From NCBI RefSeq assembly GCF_900168325.1, contig NZ_FVZE01000008.1, forward strand, positions 1-64,000: DNA of 64,000 bases, written 5' to 3'. The DNA comes from Novosphingobium mathurense (GTDB lineage Bacteria > Pseudomonadota > Alphaproteobacteria > Sphingomonadales > Sphingomonadaceae). Below are positions 36,516 to 45,858 of the stretch, piece after piece; within the stretch, counting starts at the first letter, position 1; every line of letters begins with the position of its first letter. Below the pieces are notes generated by a model. That model saw nothing but the letters and a program-made list of their open reading frames with translations, did no database searches and was not told where the DNA came from. A program made the position numbers and the translations under genes.

Positions 36516-36797
36516 TTAGTTCTGCCTCGCACCGCTTCCGGGGCCGCGATTGCGCACGGCCTTGATGAGACCCCAAATCGCAATCGCTGCCCAGAATCCC
36601 TCGAGCACGAGCGATGCCGGATTGAGGTTTACCAGCAGGGAAACCGTCAGCAGGCACGCCCCCAGCAGGTTCACGCCGTGCTGGACGAAGGGATTCGGCC
36701 GTTCCCGGCCGGTGATGTAGGCGTAGGCGAAGATGATGCAGGCCATCCCCGCGAAGCCGAGGGTGTTGGCCAGTTGCGAGGAGATCGGCAGGATCAC
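36516..36797 (-). CDS. CBU_0592-like small membrane protein
   Basis: 93 aa with three hydrophobic segments ([55 protein letters not shown]). This spacing and the [11 protein letters not shown] segment fit the CBU_0592-like family of unknown function. Its ATG overlaps the aroA stop by four bases, so the two are translationally coupled. Confidence 0.8.
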   Translation of the reverse strand: MILPISSQLANTLGFAGMACIIFAYAYITGRERPNPFVQHGVNLLGACLLTVSLLVNLNPASLVLEGFWAAIAIWGLIKAVRNRGPGSGARQN

Positions 36798-38146
36798 GCG
36801 ACCAGCCCGGCCAGCATCGATTCGAAGACCGGGAAGCTGGTGGCGATCGGACGGGTGTCGTCGACTTCCACACCGCTGCGGCTCACGAGCCCCGCCACCG
36901 CCATGGACATCGCGATGCGGTGGTCGAGGTGCGTGGCGATGGCCGCGTCCGTGCCGGCAAGCGCTTCGCCGCCGGTGCCTTCGATCACGAGGCCGTCCTC
37001 GCGCTCCTCGATCCGCGCGCCCGCTGCCTTGAGGGCGGTAGCCATGACCGCGAGGCGGTCCGATTCCTTGACGCGCAGCTCGTCTAGGCCGCTCGTCGTC
37101 GTCGTGCCCTCGGCCAATGAGGCCGCGACGAACAGGACGGGGAACTCGTCGATCATCGAGGGTGCGACCTGCGGATCGACCTCGATCCCCTTGAGGACCG
37201 AGTGCCTGACCAGCAGGTCGGCAACCGGCTCGCCGCCCACTTCGCGCGGGTTTACCTCGGTGATGTCGCCGCCCATCTGGCGCAGGACGGAGACGAGGCC
37301 CGCGCGCGTGGGATTGAGGCCGACGTTCTCGATCAGCACTTCGCTGCCCGGAACGAGGAGGGCGGCCACGATGAAGAAGGCGGCAGACGAAGGATCTCCC
37401 GGAACGTCGATGACCTGCGGGCGCAGTTCCGCTTCGCCGGTCACGGTAATGATGCGCGTGCCGTCGGGCTCAACTTCGACATCGAGCTGGGTGCCGAATC
37501 CCCGCAGCATGCGTTCCGAGTGGTCGCGCGTGGGTACGGGCTCGATGACCGTGGTCTTGCCCGGCGTGTTCAGCCCCGCGAGCAGAACTGCGCTCTTCAC
37601 TTGCGCGGAGGCGACGGGCAGGCGGTAGGTGATCGGCACCGCGGGCGATGTGCCCTTGAGGATCAGCGGCAGGCGTCCGCCCTCGCTCGCTTCGAAGCTG
37701 GCGCCCATTTGCGAGAGGGGGGTGATGACGCGGCCCATCGGGCGCTTCGACAGGCTGGCGTCGCCGATGAAGGTTGCGGTGATGGGGTGGCTGGCGATCA
37801 GGCCCATCAACAGGCGGGTCGAAGTGCCCGAGTTGCCCATGTCGAGCGGCTCCCGGGGCTGGAGCAGGGCGCCTACGCCCACGCCGTTGACCACCCATTC
37901 TCCGCCGGAGGCACTGTCGCCCACGCGTTCGACCGAAGCGCCCATTGCCCGCATCGCCGCAGCCGTCGCCAGCACGTCCTCGCCTTCCAGCAGCCCGGTC
38001 ACGCGCGTTTCGCCCACGGCCAACGCGCCCAGCATGATCGAGCGGTGGCTGATCGACTTGTCCCCGGGGACGCGAATCCGGCCCTTCAGCGGGCCGTTAG
38101 GCATGAAGCGGCGGGGGCGCATGGCGGCGGCGTCGGCGTGGCTCAC
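36794..38146 (-). CDS. aroA: 3-phosphoshikimate 1-carboxyvinyltransferase (EPSP synthase), class II-like
   Basis: 450 aa. [18 protein letters not shown] at the N-terminus, [23 protein letters not shown] and [13 protein letters not shown] are EPSP synthase landmarks. It makes EPSP from shikimate-3-phosphate and phosphoenolpyruvate in aromatic amino-acid synthesis. The motifs RDHSE, GDKS, SAQVK and a NxxTxTR-like segment match those described for class II enzymes, many of which tolerate glyphosate; tolerance itself is not shown here. It heads the aroA-cmk-rpsA group. Confidence 0.96.
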   Translation of the reverse strand: MSHADAAAMRPRRFMPNGPLKGRIRVPGDKSISHRSIMLGALAVGETRVTGLLEGEDVLATAAAMRAMGASVERVGDSASGGEWVVNGVGVGALLQPREPLDMGNSGTSTRLLMGLIASHPITATFIGDASLSKRPMGRVITPLSQMGASFEASEGGRLPLILKGTSPAVPITYRLPVASAQVKSAVLLAGLNTPGKTTVIEPVPTRDHSERMLRGFGTQLDVEVEPDGTRIITVTGEAELRPQVIDVPGDPSSAAFFIVAALLVPGSEVLIENVGLNPTRAGLVSVLRQMGGDITEVNPREVGGEPVADLLVRHSVLKGIEVDPQVAPSMIDEFPVLFVAASLAEGTTTTSGLDELRVKESDRLAVMATALKAAGARIEEREDGLVIEGTGGEALAGTDAAIATHLDHRIAMSMAVAGLVSRSGVEVDDTRPIATSFPVFESMLAGLVA

Positions 38147-38327
38147 GATGGAACTTCTTTCGGGCTAACAGGGGCTGCAAAAACGCGCGGCTTTTGACAG
38201 CGCGGGCCGCCTATGGCAAGGCGCGCGCCCTGATGCGGCCGGCATGCTTGATTTTGCGCGCCTGTCCCACCATCAAGACACGGAATTTACGCCCGGCTCC
38301 TTCGGGCCGGAAAGATGAGGACGTTTC

Positions 38328-38648
38328 ATGGCAAAGCCTGAGTGGGGCGCCAAGCACGGCTGCCCGAAATGCGGCACGCGCTTTTATGACCTGGGCAAGG
38401 ATGACCCGGTTACCTGCATTGAGTGCGGCAACGAGTGGCATCCGGAACCGGTGCTGAAGTCGAAGCAGCCGATTCCCTATGAGGAAGTTCAGAAGAAGGA
38501 AGGACCCGAGCAGGAAGACTCGGATCTGGCCGATGACGATCTGGACATCGATGACGACGGCGATTCGCCCGACAACGACGTCGACCTGGGCGGCGACGAC
38601 GATCTCGGCATCGGCGCAGGCGGCGACGACGACGATCGCGACGACTAA
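38328..38648 (+). CDS. TIGR02300/FYDLN_acid family protein
   Basis: 106 aa. The N-terminal CPKCGTRFYDLGKDDPVTC and the following CIEC form a four-Cys zinc-ribbon with the FYDLN-type motif, followed by an extremely acidic tail (residues about 60-106, almost all Asp/Glu/Gly). The family is confined mostly to alphaproteobacteria and has no known function. Single gene, followed by tRNA-Ala. Confidence 0.9.
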   Translation: MAKPEWGAKHGCPKCGTRFYDLGKDDPVTCIECGNEWHPEPVLKSKQPIPYEEVQKKEGPEQEDSDLADDDLDIDDDGDSPDNDVDLGGDDDLGIGAGGDDDDRDD

Positions 38649-38816
38649 GCGCGCGGCTTGAAGAAATTCGCGGGCGTGGCGAAAAAATTCCACGCTCGCA
38701 AATTTCTCTCTTGCCAACCGGGAAGCCCCCCACTAGAGGGCGGCCTCCCAAGCGGAGGCGACGCCGACGCAAGGGAAACGGATCGAACCTCCCAGGCTCG
38801 ATCTGCTGAAATGGAC

Positions 38817-38892
<76 letters not shown>

Positions 38893-38924
38893 TTTCACCA
38901 TATGAGTTTCGCGTGATAGCGATA

Positions 38925-38959
38925 CGCTGGCCGACGAGGTTTCGTCCGCCGGCGTTTTT
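38925..38959 (+). terminator. terminator hairpin 1 after tRNA-Ala
   Basis: CGCTGGC pairs with GCCGGCG (one wobble), an inner GACGA/TCGTC stem follows, and the run of five T comes next. Confidence 0.75.
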
Positions 38960-38977
38960 CGCGTAAATGTCACGGCA

Positions 38978-39011
38978 CGCCGGTCAGCGAGGTTTCGCCT
39001 ACCGGCGTTTT
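38978..39011 (+). terminator. terminator hairpin 2 before ffh
   Basis: CGCCGGT pairs perfectly with ACCGGCG around an inner GCGA/TCGC stem, followed by TTTT. Sequence and shape match the hairpin at 38925, about 54 bases upstream. Confidence 0.65.
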
Positions 39012-39056
39012 CGGCGTTCTGGCGGGCCGATGGCTTGCCAAAAGTGGAGTTTGGCC

Positions 39057-40514
39057 ATGTTCGACAGCCTTTCCGATCGTCTCGGCGGCGTGTTCGACAA
39101 GCTGCGTGGTCGCGGCGCGCTCAAGGAGCAGGACGTCCGCGATGCCATGCGCGAAGTGCGCATCGCGCTCCTCGAGGCCGACGTGGCCCTCCCGGTCGTT
39201 CGCCGTTTCGTCGATCAGGTCACCGAAAAGGCCGTAGGCCAGTCGGTCCTGCGCTCGGTCACACCGGGCCAGCAGGTCGTCAAGATCGTCAACGATGCCC
39301 TGGTCGAGATGCTCGGCGGCGATACGACGCCGGAGCTCGATCTCAACGCCACTCCGCCGGTCGTCATCATGATGGTCGGTCTGCAAGGCTCGGGTAAGAC
39401 CACCAGCACCGCCAAGATCGCCAAGCTGCTCAAGGAGAAGCACGGCAAGAAGGCGATGATGGCCTCGCTCGACGTCAACCGTCCGGCGGCGCAGGAACAG
39501 CTCAAGGTTCTGGGCGAGCAGGTCGGCGTTGCCACCCTGCCGATCATCGCCGGGCAGCAGCCCACCGAAATCGCCACCCGCGCGATGCAGTCGGCAAAGT
39601 TGCAGGCGATCGACGTCCTCCTGCTCGACACGGCCGGCCGTCTCCACGTCGACCAGCAGTTGATGGACGAGATGAAGGCCGTTGCCGCCATCTCGAATCC
39701 GCGTGAGACCCTGCTCGTTGTCGACTCATTGACGGGCCAGGACGCGGTCAACGTGGCGCAGAGCTTCGCGGGCGAAGTCGACCTGACCGGCGTCGTGCTG
39801 ACCCGCATGGACGGCGATGCCCGCGGCGGTGCGGCGCTGTCGATGCGCGCGGTCACCGGCAAGCCGATCAAGTTCGCCGGTACCGGTGAAAAGGCCGATG
39901 CGATCGAGGTGTTCCACCCGAGCCGCGTCGCCAACCGCATCCTTGGCATGGGCGACGTCGTCAGCCTCGTCGAGAAGGCAGCCGAATCGGTCAAGGTCGA
40001 GGAAGCCGAGGCGCTGGCCAAGCGCATGGAGCAGGGCAAGTTCGACATGAACGACCTGCGCACCCAGCTGCGCCAGATGCAGAACATGGGCGGTCTTGGC
40101 ATGCTTGCGGGGATGATGCCCGGCATGAAGAAGGCCAAGGCGGCGATGCAGCAGTCGGGCATGGACGACAAGGTCCTGCTGCGCATGGACGCGATCATCG
40201 GTTCGATGACGCCCAAGGAGCGAGCGAACCCCGCGCTGCTCAACGCCAAGCGCAAGATCCGCGTCGCCAACGGTTCGGGTACCCAGGTCCAGGACGTCAA
40301 CAAGCTGCTGAAAATGCACATGGAGATGTCCAAGGCCATGAAGCAGATCAAGAAGATGGGCGGCCTCAAGGGGCTTGCCGCGATGTTCGGCAAGGGCGGC
40401 CTCGACGGCGCCATGCCGGGTCTTGGCGGCAAGGGCCTCGGTCCCGGCGCGGGCGGGTTGCCCGGGCTCGGCGGAGCCGGTCAGCCCGATCTCAGCAAGT
40501 TTTTGAAGAAGTAA
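39057..40514 (+). CDS. ffh: signal recognition particle protein Ffh
   Basis: 485 aa; ATG 39057 has GGAG eight bases upstream. N-terminal helical domain, then the GTPase domain (GLQGSGKTT, DVNRPAAQEQL, LLDTAGRLHVD, TRMDGDARGG), then the methionine-rich M domain ending in Gly-rich repeats (GLGGKGLGPGAGGLPGLGG). It binds 4.5S RNA and signal sequences. It opens the ffh-rpsP-rimM group. Confidence 0.98.
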   Translation: MFDSLSDRLGGVFDKLRGRGALKEQDVRDAMREVRIALLEADVALPVVRRFVDQVTEKAVGQSVLRSVTPGQQVVKIVNDALVEMLGGDTTPELDLNATPPVVIMMVGLQGSGKTTSTAKIAKLLKEKHGKKAMMASLDVNRPAAQEQLKVLGEQVGVATLPIIAGQQPTEIATRAMQSAKLQAIDVLLLDTAGRLHVDQQLMDEMKAVAAISNPRETLLVVDSLTGQDAVNVAQSFAGEVDLTGVVLTRMDGDARGGAALSMRAVTGKPIKFAGTGEKADAIEVFHPSRVANRILGMGDVVSLVEKAAESVKVEEAEALAKRMEQGKFDMNDLRTQLRQMQNMGGLGMLAGMMPGMKKAKAAMQQSGMDDKVLLRMDAIIGSMTPKERANPALLNAKRKIRVANGSGTQVQDVNKLLKMHMEMSKAMKQIKKMGGLKGLAAMFGKGGLDGAMPGLGGKGLGPGAGGLPGLGGAGQPDLSKFLKK

Positions 40515-40545
40515 TTTTTACAGAATTTGACAGAAAGGTAGAACA

Positions 40546-40989
40546 ATGTCCGTAGCTATCCGTCTTTCGCGCGGTGGTGCCAAGAAGCGCCCGTACTACA
40601 AGGTCGTCGTGTCCAACTCGCGCGCTCCGCGCGACGGCAAGTACCTCGAGCAGGTTGGCACCTACAACCCGCTGCTCGCCAAGGACGACGAGAACCGCGT
40701 TCGCCTGAACGAAGACCGCGTGCGCTACTGGCTCGGCGTTGGCGCCCAGCCGACCGATCGCGTTGCCCGTATGCTCGACAAGGCCGGCATCATGGAACGC
40801 GCCGCAACCAACAACCCCAAGAAGGGTGAGCCGGGCGACAAGGCCAAGGAACGCGCCGAAGAGAAGGCTGAGAAGCTGCGTGAGGCCGAAGAGGCTGCCA
40901 AGGCTGCTGCAGAAGCTCCGGCCGAGGAAGCACCGGCTGCGGAGGAAGCTCCCGCTGCCGAAGCGACCGAGGAACAGACCGAAGGCTGA
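40546..40989 (+). CDS. rpsP: 30S ribosomal protein S16 with long Ala/Glu tail
   Basis: 147 aa. The first 80 residues are a standard S16 ([33 protein letters not shown]). After about residue 95 comes a low-complexity tail of Ala, Glu, Pro and Lys ([20 protein letters not shown]), about 45 residues beyond the E. coli length. Such tails are common in alphaproteobacterial S16. Confidence 0.98.
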   Translation: MSVAIRLSRGGAKKRPYYKVVVSNSRAPRDGKYLEQVGTYNPLLAKDDENRVRLNEDRVRYWLGVGAQPTDRVARMLDKAGIMERAATNNPKKGEPGDKAKERAEEKAEKLREAEEAAKAAAEAPAEEAPAAEEAPAAEATEEQTEG

Positions 40990-41008
40990 GTCCGCATAGG
41001 ACCGACCT

Positions 41009-41518
41009 GTGGCTGATAACGACCGCCCGGTCACGCTGGCTGCCGTCTCCGGCGCCCATGGCGTGACGGGCGAAGTCCGCCTCAAGCTGTTCGGTGAAGG
41101 CGTGGTGGCGCTCAAGCGCTACCGCGCCTTCAACGATTCGGCGCTCACGCTCAAGAAGCTGCGCGACGACGGGAAGGGTGGCGCGATCGCCCGCTTCGAG
41201 GAAGTGGCTGACCGCAACGCCGCCGAGAAGCTGCGCGGCACCGCGCTCACCGTGCCTCGCTCGGCCATGCCCGCGCTGGAGGATGGCGAGTACTACTTCG
41301 CGGACCTTATCGGCCTTGCTGCCTTCTCCGATAACGGCGAAGCGCTCGGTACTTGTGTCGCGGTGGAGAACTTCGGAGCCGGCGACGTCGTCGAGATCGA
41401 GCGACCACCGGGCGAAGACGGCAAGCGCCGCCGCTTCATGGTCCCGATGATCGAGGCTGCCGTGCCCCGATGGGATCACGAGAAGCTGGTGATCGCCGCC
41501 GCATTCGCGGAAGAATGA
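41009..41518 (+). CDS. rimM: 16S rRNA processing protein RimM
   Basis: 169 aa from GTG 41009 (AGGA eight bases upstream). AAVSGAHGVTGEVRLKLF is the RimM N-terminus; the PRC-barrel follows from about residue 90 (LEDGEYYFADLIGL). It helps assemble the 30S head. A terminator follows and the next genes are not the expected trmD. Confidence 0.95.
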   Translation: MADNDRPVTLAAVSGAHGVTGEVRLKLFGEGVVALKRYRAFNDSALTLKKLRDDGKGGAIARFEEVADRNAAEKLRGTALTVPRSAMPALEDGEYYFADLIGLAAFSDNGEALGTCVAVENFGAGDVVEIERPPGEDGKRRRFMVPMIEAAVPRWDHEKLVIAAAFAEE

Positions 41519-41524
41519 ACAGGA

Positions 41525-41558
41525 GAAGGCCGCGCCTCGTGCGCGGCCTTCTTCGTTT
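41525..41558 (+). terminator. Rho-independent terminator after rimM
   Basis: GAAGGCCGCGC, loop CTCGT, GCGCGGCCTTC, then TTCGTTT. It ends the ffh-rpsP-rimM transcript before the inserted LysR region. Confidence 0.85.
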
Positions 41559-41609
41559 CCCGACCTGATGAACGCTTGGGCGCGCCGTGGCGTCTATCTG
41601 TTCGACGTT

Positions 41610-41930
41610 TCAGGCGATGGCGCTCGCGCAAATCGCCTGCGTTGCGCTGACGGCATGGCCGGGCACCGGGTAGGTGATCGCGGCCAGACCAAGCAGCAGC
41701 ACGGCGAGGCTGGTTCCGGCCGACATGCCCCCGATAACCGCGATGCCGGTCAAGCGGGCCTTGCGGGAAAGTGCCGTCTCTTCGCAGGGCTCATAAGCCT
41801 TGCCTATTGCATCTTCGTTTCCCGACCGGGGACGAAGGCGCCGCGCCAGTCGCGACAATACCCGCTCCAGATCGCCGGTAAATCTGGCATGGCCGGCGTT
41901 CCAATCCCTGATGAAGTGTTCGTCCTGCAT
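41610..41930 (-). CDS. small membrane protein divergent from LysR gene, unknown
   Basis: 106 aa; AAGGAG lies eight bases before the ATG. A charged N-terminal part with many Arg (LERVLSRLARRLRPRSG) precedes one or two C-terminal membrane segments (LTGIAVIGGMSAGTSLAVLL). Not recognised. About 110 bases separate it from the divergent LysR gene, so it may be that regulator's target. Confidence 0.65.
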   Translation of the reverse strand: MQDEHFIRDWNAGHARFTGDLERVLSRLARRLRPRSGNEDAIGKAYEPCEETALSRKARLTGIAVIGGMSAGTSLAVLLLGLAAITYPVPGHAVSATQAICASAIA

Positions 41931-42043
41931 GGTCCTGCTCCTTCTTTGGAGGACTGTCCTGTCCCCATCCTGATGCGCCTGCAGGTGCCGCTAGGCCAAC
42001 AAAAGCACTGGCGGAGGGTATAAGGCTGACTTATGATTGCAGG

Positions 42044-42958
42044 ATGGACCCGCTCCCTCCGCTCACCGCAGTGCGCGCCTTCGAAGCGGCCGGACGCCTC
42101 GAGAATTTCTCGCGCGCGGCGGAAGAGCTCGGAATGACGCAGGCGGCGGTCAGCTATCAGGTGCGCCAGTTGGAGGACCGGCTCGGGCGCTCTCTCTTCG
42201 TGCGCGAGAAGGGCAGGGTGCGCCTGTCCGAGGCGGGGCATCGGCTGCTCCCCGCCGTAACGGCAGCCTTCGCCGGCATGGCCGACGCCTTTGCGGCGCT
42301 GCGTGAGGAAGATCACGAAGTCCTGGCGATCAATGCCGCTATCTCGCTGGGAAGCGTCTGGTTGAGCGGGCGCATCGGCCGTTTCCAGATGCGCTTTCCC
42401 GATCTGGCCGTGCGCCTGTCGCTTGCGAACGAGGCGATCGACCTTGCCAATTCTTCGTTCGACGTGGCGATACGCGCCGGTTCCGGCGTCTGGGAGGGGC
42501 TGCGCAGCACCTTTCTGTTCCGCCAGCATTTCTCGCCGATCTGTACGCGCGAATTCCTTGAGGCGAATGCGATCAGCAAGCCCGAGGATCTCCTGCGCGT
42601 CGAGCGGCTTGCCCCGAACGATGCCGTTTGGTCCGGCTGGTTCTCCGCTGCCGGGGTCGAGGCCAAGCTCGCGCCGCGCCGGGGTATCGTCATGGACAAC
42701 CAGTCGCAGGAAGCGAGCATCGTCCAGGAGAGCTATGGCGTGGCTCTGATGTCGCCGCTGTTCTGGCGCACGGAACTGGAAAGCGGTCGCCTTATCCAGC
42801 CCTTCGATACTCTATATATGCCGGGCACTGCGCATTGGCTGGTCCATCCTGCCCATCGCGTGGGTGTGCGCAAGATAGAGCGTTTGCGCGAATGGCTGCT
42901 GGAGGAACTCGAAGGCTATCGCGACGTCATGCCGGCCGAAGTCTTCACGCCACTTTGA
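42044..42958 (+). CDS. LysR-family transcriptional regulator, GcvA-like
   Basis: 304 aa. The winged helix-turn-helix is at residues 4-63 (LTAVRAFEAAGRLENFSRAA, MTQAAVSYQVRQLED), followed by a LysR substrate-binding domain (VRLSLANEAIDLANSSFDVA). PPLTAVRAFEAAGR is characteristic of the GcvA/AmpR-like branch. The effector is unknown. LysR genes often control a divergent neighbour, here the small membrane protein at 41610. It sits in the middle of the usual rimM-trmD gene pair. Confidence 0.92.
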   Translation: MDPLPPLTAVRAFEAAGRLENFSRAAEELGMTQAAVSYQVRQLEDRLGRSLFVREKGRVRLSEAGHRLLPAVTAAFAGMADAFAALREEDHEVLAINAAISLGSVWLSGRIGRFQMRFPDLAVRLSLANEAIDLANSSFDVAIRAGSGVWEGLRSTFLFRQHFSPICTREFLEANAISKPEDLLRVERLAPNDAVWSGWFSAAGVEAKLAPRRGIVMDNQSQEASIVQESYGVALMSPLFWRTELESGRLIQPFDTLYMPGTAHWLVHPAHRVGVRKIERLREWLLEELEGYRDVMPAEVFTPL

Positions 42959-43013
42959 CATTTTCGCGTGAGGGGCTCTTGCCCGCGCCACCGATTTGGG
43001 CTTTGCCGCCGGG

Positions 43014-43760
43014 ATGACTTTCGCGGCCACCGTTCTCACGCTCTATCCCGACATGTTTCCCGGACCGCTCGGCATTTCGCTCGCCGGGCGTGGCCTTGCC
43101 GAGGGCAAGTGGTCGATCGAGACCGTGCAGATCCGCGACTTTGCCAGGGACAAGCACCGCACGGTGGATGACACGCCGGCAGGCGGCGGCGCGGGCATGG
43201 TGCTCAAGGCCGACGTTCTGGCCGCGGCCATCGACCATGCCCGCAGCCTCAGTCCCGAAGCCCCGGTGATCGCGATGACGCCGCGCGGCCGTCCGGTTTC
43301 GCAGGCCCGGGTGCGTGAACTCGCAGCCGGTCCGGGCGTGACCATTCTATGCGGCCGGTTCGAGGGCTTCGACGAGCGGATCTTCGAGGGGCGCAACGTA
43401 GAGCAGGTGTCGGTCGGCGATATCGTCCTGTCCGGCGGAGAACCTGCGGCCCTGATGCTGCTGGACGCTTGCATTCGCTTGCTTCCCGGCGTAATGGGCG
43501 CGGCTTCCAGCGGTACCGAGGAATCGTTCGAGGACGGTCTTCTCGAGTATCCGCACTATACCCGACCCACCGATTGGGAAGGGCGCACGATCCCTGAAGT
43601 GCTGCGATCGGGGGATCATGCGAAGATCGCTGCCTGGCGGAAACAAAAGGCGGAAGATGACACACGGTTACGCAGACCGGACCTTTGGGAGCGTCATAGG
43701 GGCGCTCGGGACCAGTCTGCCTCTGGCGCGCGGCACAAAGATGAGGATTTGGGTTCATGA
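43014..43760 (+). CDS. trmD: tRNA (guanine37-N1)-methyltransferase
   Basis: 248 aa. [18 protein letters not shown] is the TrmD N-terminus and the SPOUT knot is seen in [33 protein letters not shown]. It methylates G37 of tRNAs to prevent frameshifting. The ATG at 43014 has no good ribosome site and the gene starts 55 bases after the LysR stop. Its stop overlaps the rplS start (ATGA). Confidence 0.95.
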   Translation: MTFAATVLTLYPDMFPGPLGISLAGRGLAEGKWSIETVQIRDFARDKHRTVDDTPAGGGAGMVLKADVLAAAIDHARSLSPEAPVIAMTPRGRPVSQARVRELAAGPGVTILCGRFEGFDERIFEGRNVEQVSVGDIVLSGGEPAALMLLDACIRLLPGVMGAASSGTEESFEDGLLEYPHYTRPTDWEGRTIPEVLRSGDHAKIAAWRKQKAEDDTRLRRPDLWERHRGARDQSASGARHKDEDLGS

Positions 43761-44131
43761 ACCTGATTCAGCAGATCGAGGCCGAGGAAATTGCCAAGGC
43801 CGGCAAGGATATCCCTGAGTTCCGTCCGGGCGACACCGTCCGCGTCGGCGTGAAGGTCGTCGAAGGTACCCGTACCCGCGTCCAGAACTTCGAAGGCGTG
43901 TGCATCGCGCGTTCGAACCGTGGCATGGGTTCGAACTTCACCGTCCGCAAGATCAGCTTCGGTGAAGGCGTGGAACGCGTTTTCCCGCTGTACTCGCCGA
44001 ACATCGATTCGATCACCGTGGTTCGCCGCGGCGTCGTGCGTCGTGCCAAGCTGTACTACCTGCGCGGTCGTACCGGTAAGCGCGCCCGCATCGCCGAGCG
44101 CCGCGATGTTCGCACCGGTTCCGACGCGTAA
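43757..44131 (+). CDS. rplS: 50S ribosomal protein L19
   Basis: 124 aa. [43 protein letters not shown] and [20 protein letters not shown] are L19 signatures. It is coupled to trmD by a four-base overlap and is the last gene of the group. Confidence 0.98.
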   Translation: MNLIQQIEAEEIAKAGKDIPEFRPGDTVRVGVKVVEGTRTRVQNFEGVCIARSNRGMGSNFTVRKISFGEGVERVFPLYSPNIDSITVVRRGVVRRAKLYYLRGRTGKRARIAERRDVRTGSDA

Positions 44132-44170
44132 GCATCGGCACATTGCCTGCCTTCGGGCGGGCAGCTTGAG

Positions 44171-44198
44171 AGGCGGTTCGGTTCGGACCGCCTTTTTT
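44171..44198 (+). terminator. Rho-independent terminator after rplS
   Basis: AGGCGGT pairs with ACCGCCT and is followed by a run of T. Confidence 0.88.
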
Positions 44199-44540
44199 GC
44201 GCTCTCCTGCAATCGCATGGCGGCTGCCGAGCCCTAAAGATTACAGGAATTTAACACCCGAATCGGGGTTACGCCGAATGACGCGGTTGCGCGTCGTCGG
44301 AATTTGCCCTGCCGGGATCGCGCTGGCGCAGCGAGTCGAATTGGCGCTGGCCATTCGATATTGCGCTGCACAATCGCAATTCGTCACAAGAATGGCGGAA
44401 AAACGCGATTAAGTGCGGGTTTTTGGCCTGTTTTGCCTTTGACACGGCAGAGAAAACCCGCTCAATTCCCGGGCCATTCAAGAGGCGATTCAACTATCCC
44501 ATCACATCCGGTTCCACTGAAAGGTTAGGGGGTACCCATA
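44199..44540 (+). promoter_or_regulatory. HU gene upstream region with candidate promoter
   Basis: This stretch is less GC-rich than its surroundings and shows no gene. TTGACA at 44439-44444 with TCAATT 17 bases later is a candidate -35/-10 pair: the -35 is perfect, the -10 matches only half. GAAAGGTTAGGGGG precedes the HU start. Confidence 0.4.
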
Positions 44541-44813
44541 ATGAACAAGAATGATCTCATCAGCGCAGTTGCCGACACCAGCGGTCTGACCCGCAGCGAT
44601 GCGACCAAGGCCGTTGAAGGCGTCTTCGACGCAATCACCGGCGCGCTGAAGAAGGGTGACGAGGTTCGCCTGGTTGGTTTCGGCACTTTCTCGGTTGCCA
44701 AGCGCAAGGCTTCGACCGGCCGCAACCCGCGCACCGGCGAGCCGATGGAAATCAAGGCTTCGGCTCAGCCGAAGTTCAAGGCTGGCAAGGGCCTCAAGGA
44801 CGCCGTCAACTAA
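44541..44813 (+). CDS. hup: DNA-binding protein HU
   Basis: 90 aa. MNKNDLISAVADTSGLTR and GFGTFSVAKRKASTGRNPRT (the DNA-binding arm with the RNP motif) identify an HU-beta-like protein. It is a single-gene unit with its own promoter region and terminator. Confidence 0.97.
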   Translation: MNKNDLISAVADTSGLTRSDATKAVEGVFDAITGALKKGDEVRLVGFGTFSVAKRKASTGRNPRTGEPMEIKASAQPKFKAGKGLKDAVN

Positions 44814-44854
44814 TCTGGACGGCCAGCCTGTTCGCCTCACAGGTTGAAAAGATC

Positions 44855-44891
44855 ACGCCGCGTCGACCTCAGGGTCGGCGCGGCGTTTCTT
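44855..44891 (+). terminator. Rho-independent terminator after the HU gene
   Basis: ACGCCGCG pairs with CGCGGCGT around an inner CGACC/GGTCG stem, then TTTCTT. Confidence 0.85.
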
Positions 44892-44929
44892 ATTGGGGCT
44901 TGGGCTCAGCGATAGCCGAGCGTCGATAG

Positions 44930-44964
44930 CAGGGCCCGGGAGCGCATGACGCTCCCGGGCCCTG
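44930..44964. terminator. perfect 15-bp palindrome, likely terminator of the lipoprotein gene
   Basis: CAGGGCCCGGGAGCG, loop CATGA, CGCTCCCGGGCCCTG. It is just past the stop of the minus-strand lipoprotein gene. No T-tract follows on either strand. Confidence 0.55.
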
Positions 44965-44970
44965 TCGCGT

Positions 44971-45816
44971 TCAGGGCGCCAGCTTGAGCAGGGCCGTGGG
45001 CGCTGCGGGCGTGCGCGGGTTGACCTGCCAGGTCAGCGTCTGGGTACCGCCCGCGGCCACCTTGGGGCCTTCATCGGTGTTGTTGGCAAGGATCTGCGCG
45101 TCGGTCCGGATGGCGAAGGTGCCATCTGCCTGCGTGGCCGCGTCGTCATCCCCGCCCGATGCGCCTTTGGCCATGCCCGACATCATACCTGCCATGGCGC
45201 CCGGGCTGTTGGCTGGGCCGAAGCCGGGCGCATCGATCCGGACCGTGCCGTCCTGGCGCAGCGAGAGCTGCACGAAGGCGTTGGTCATCGGCATGCCTTC
45301 GAAGGTCGGGAAGGTGAAATCGTGGTCGAGACGGGCTTCAATGGCGAAGTCGACATCGAACTTGCCCTTGCCGATATACTCGACCTTGTTCCAACCGGCC
45401 TGGCGCCGCAGCTTCTCGGCAATTGCCTTGCCCGATTCAGGATTGCTCGGGTCGATCCCGCCAAGCAGCATCTGCGCGGCTTGCGCGTCCTTCTGCTTGC
45501 TTTCCTCGCGCGACTTTTCCCATTCCTGCTTCTGCTGCGCGATCTCCTCATTGGTGCACTTGCGCTCTTCGAAGCTGTCTTCGGCGTAGCAGGTTTCCGG
45601 TTCGAAGGCCTGCTTCTTGGACGCTTCCATCAGCGGCACCATCAGGATTTCACCGGTGTAGCGAAACGCAAAGCTGCGGTCCTTGCGCAGGTCCAGTTGC
45701 GAGGTGAACTTGCCGGGCGCGAAGATACACGCGGCCAGCAGCAGGGTGAGGGCCGTGGCCGACAGGACGGTCAACGCCCTGCGGCCGGGCATTCCGGGCA
45801 TTGTGAAGTGTCGCAT
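44971..45816 (-). CDS. hypothetical lipoprotein
   Basis: 281 aa. A signal sequence ends in the lipobox LLAAC at about residue 29, giving a lipidated Cys. The mature part has two features: TCYAEDSFEERKCTNEEIAQ (two Cys that could bond) leading to a charged helix with many Gln/Lys, and a Met/Gly/Ala-rich stretch (GAMAGMMSGMAKGASGG). Family not recognised. Alternative start ATGs at 45801 and 45792 are in frame. Confidence 0.8.
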   Translation of the reverse strand: MRHFTMPGMPGRRALTVLSATALTLLLAACIFAPGKFTSQLDLRKDRSFAFRYTGEILMVPLMEASKKQAFEPETCYAEDSFEERKCTNEEIAQQKQEWEKSREESKQKDAQAAQMLLGGIDPSNPESGKAIAEKLRRQAGWNKVEYIGKGKFDVDFAIEARLDHDFTFPTFEGMPMTNAFVQLSLRQDGTVRIDAPGFGPANSPGAMAGMMSGMAKGASGGDDDAATQADGTFAIRTDAQILANNTDEGPKVAAGGTQTLTWQVNPRTPAAPTALLKLAP

Positions 45817-45858
45817 CTCTGTTCCCCCTGGTTTCAGAGCTGTGGCGGATTTCCGAAG

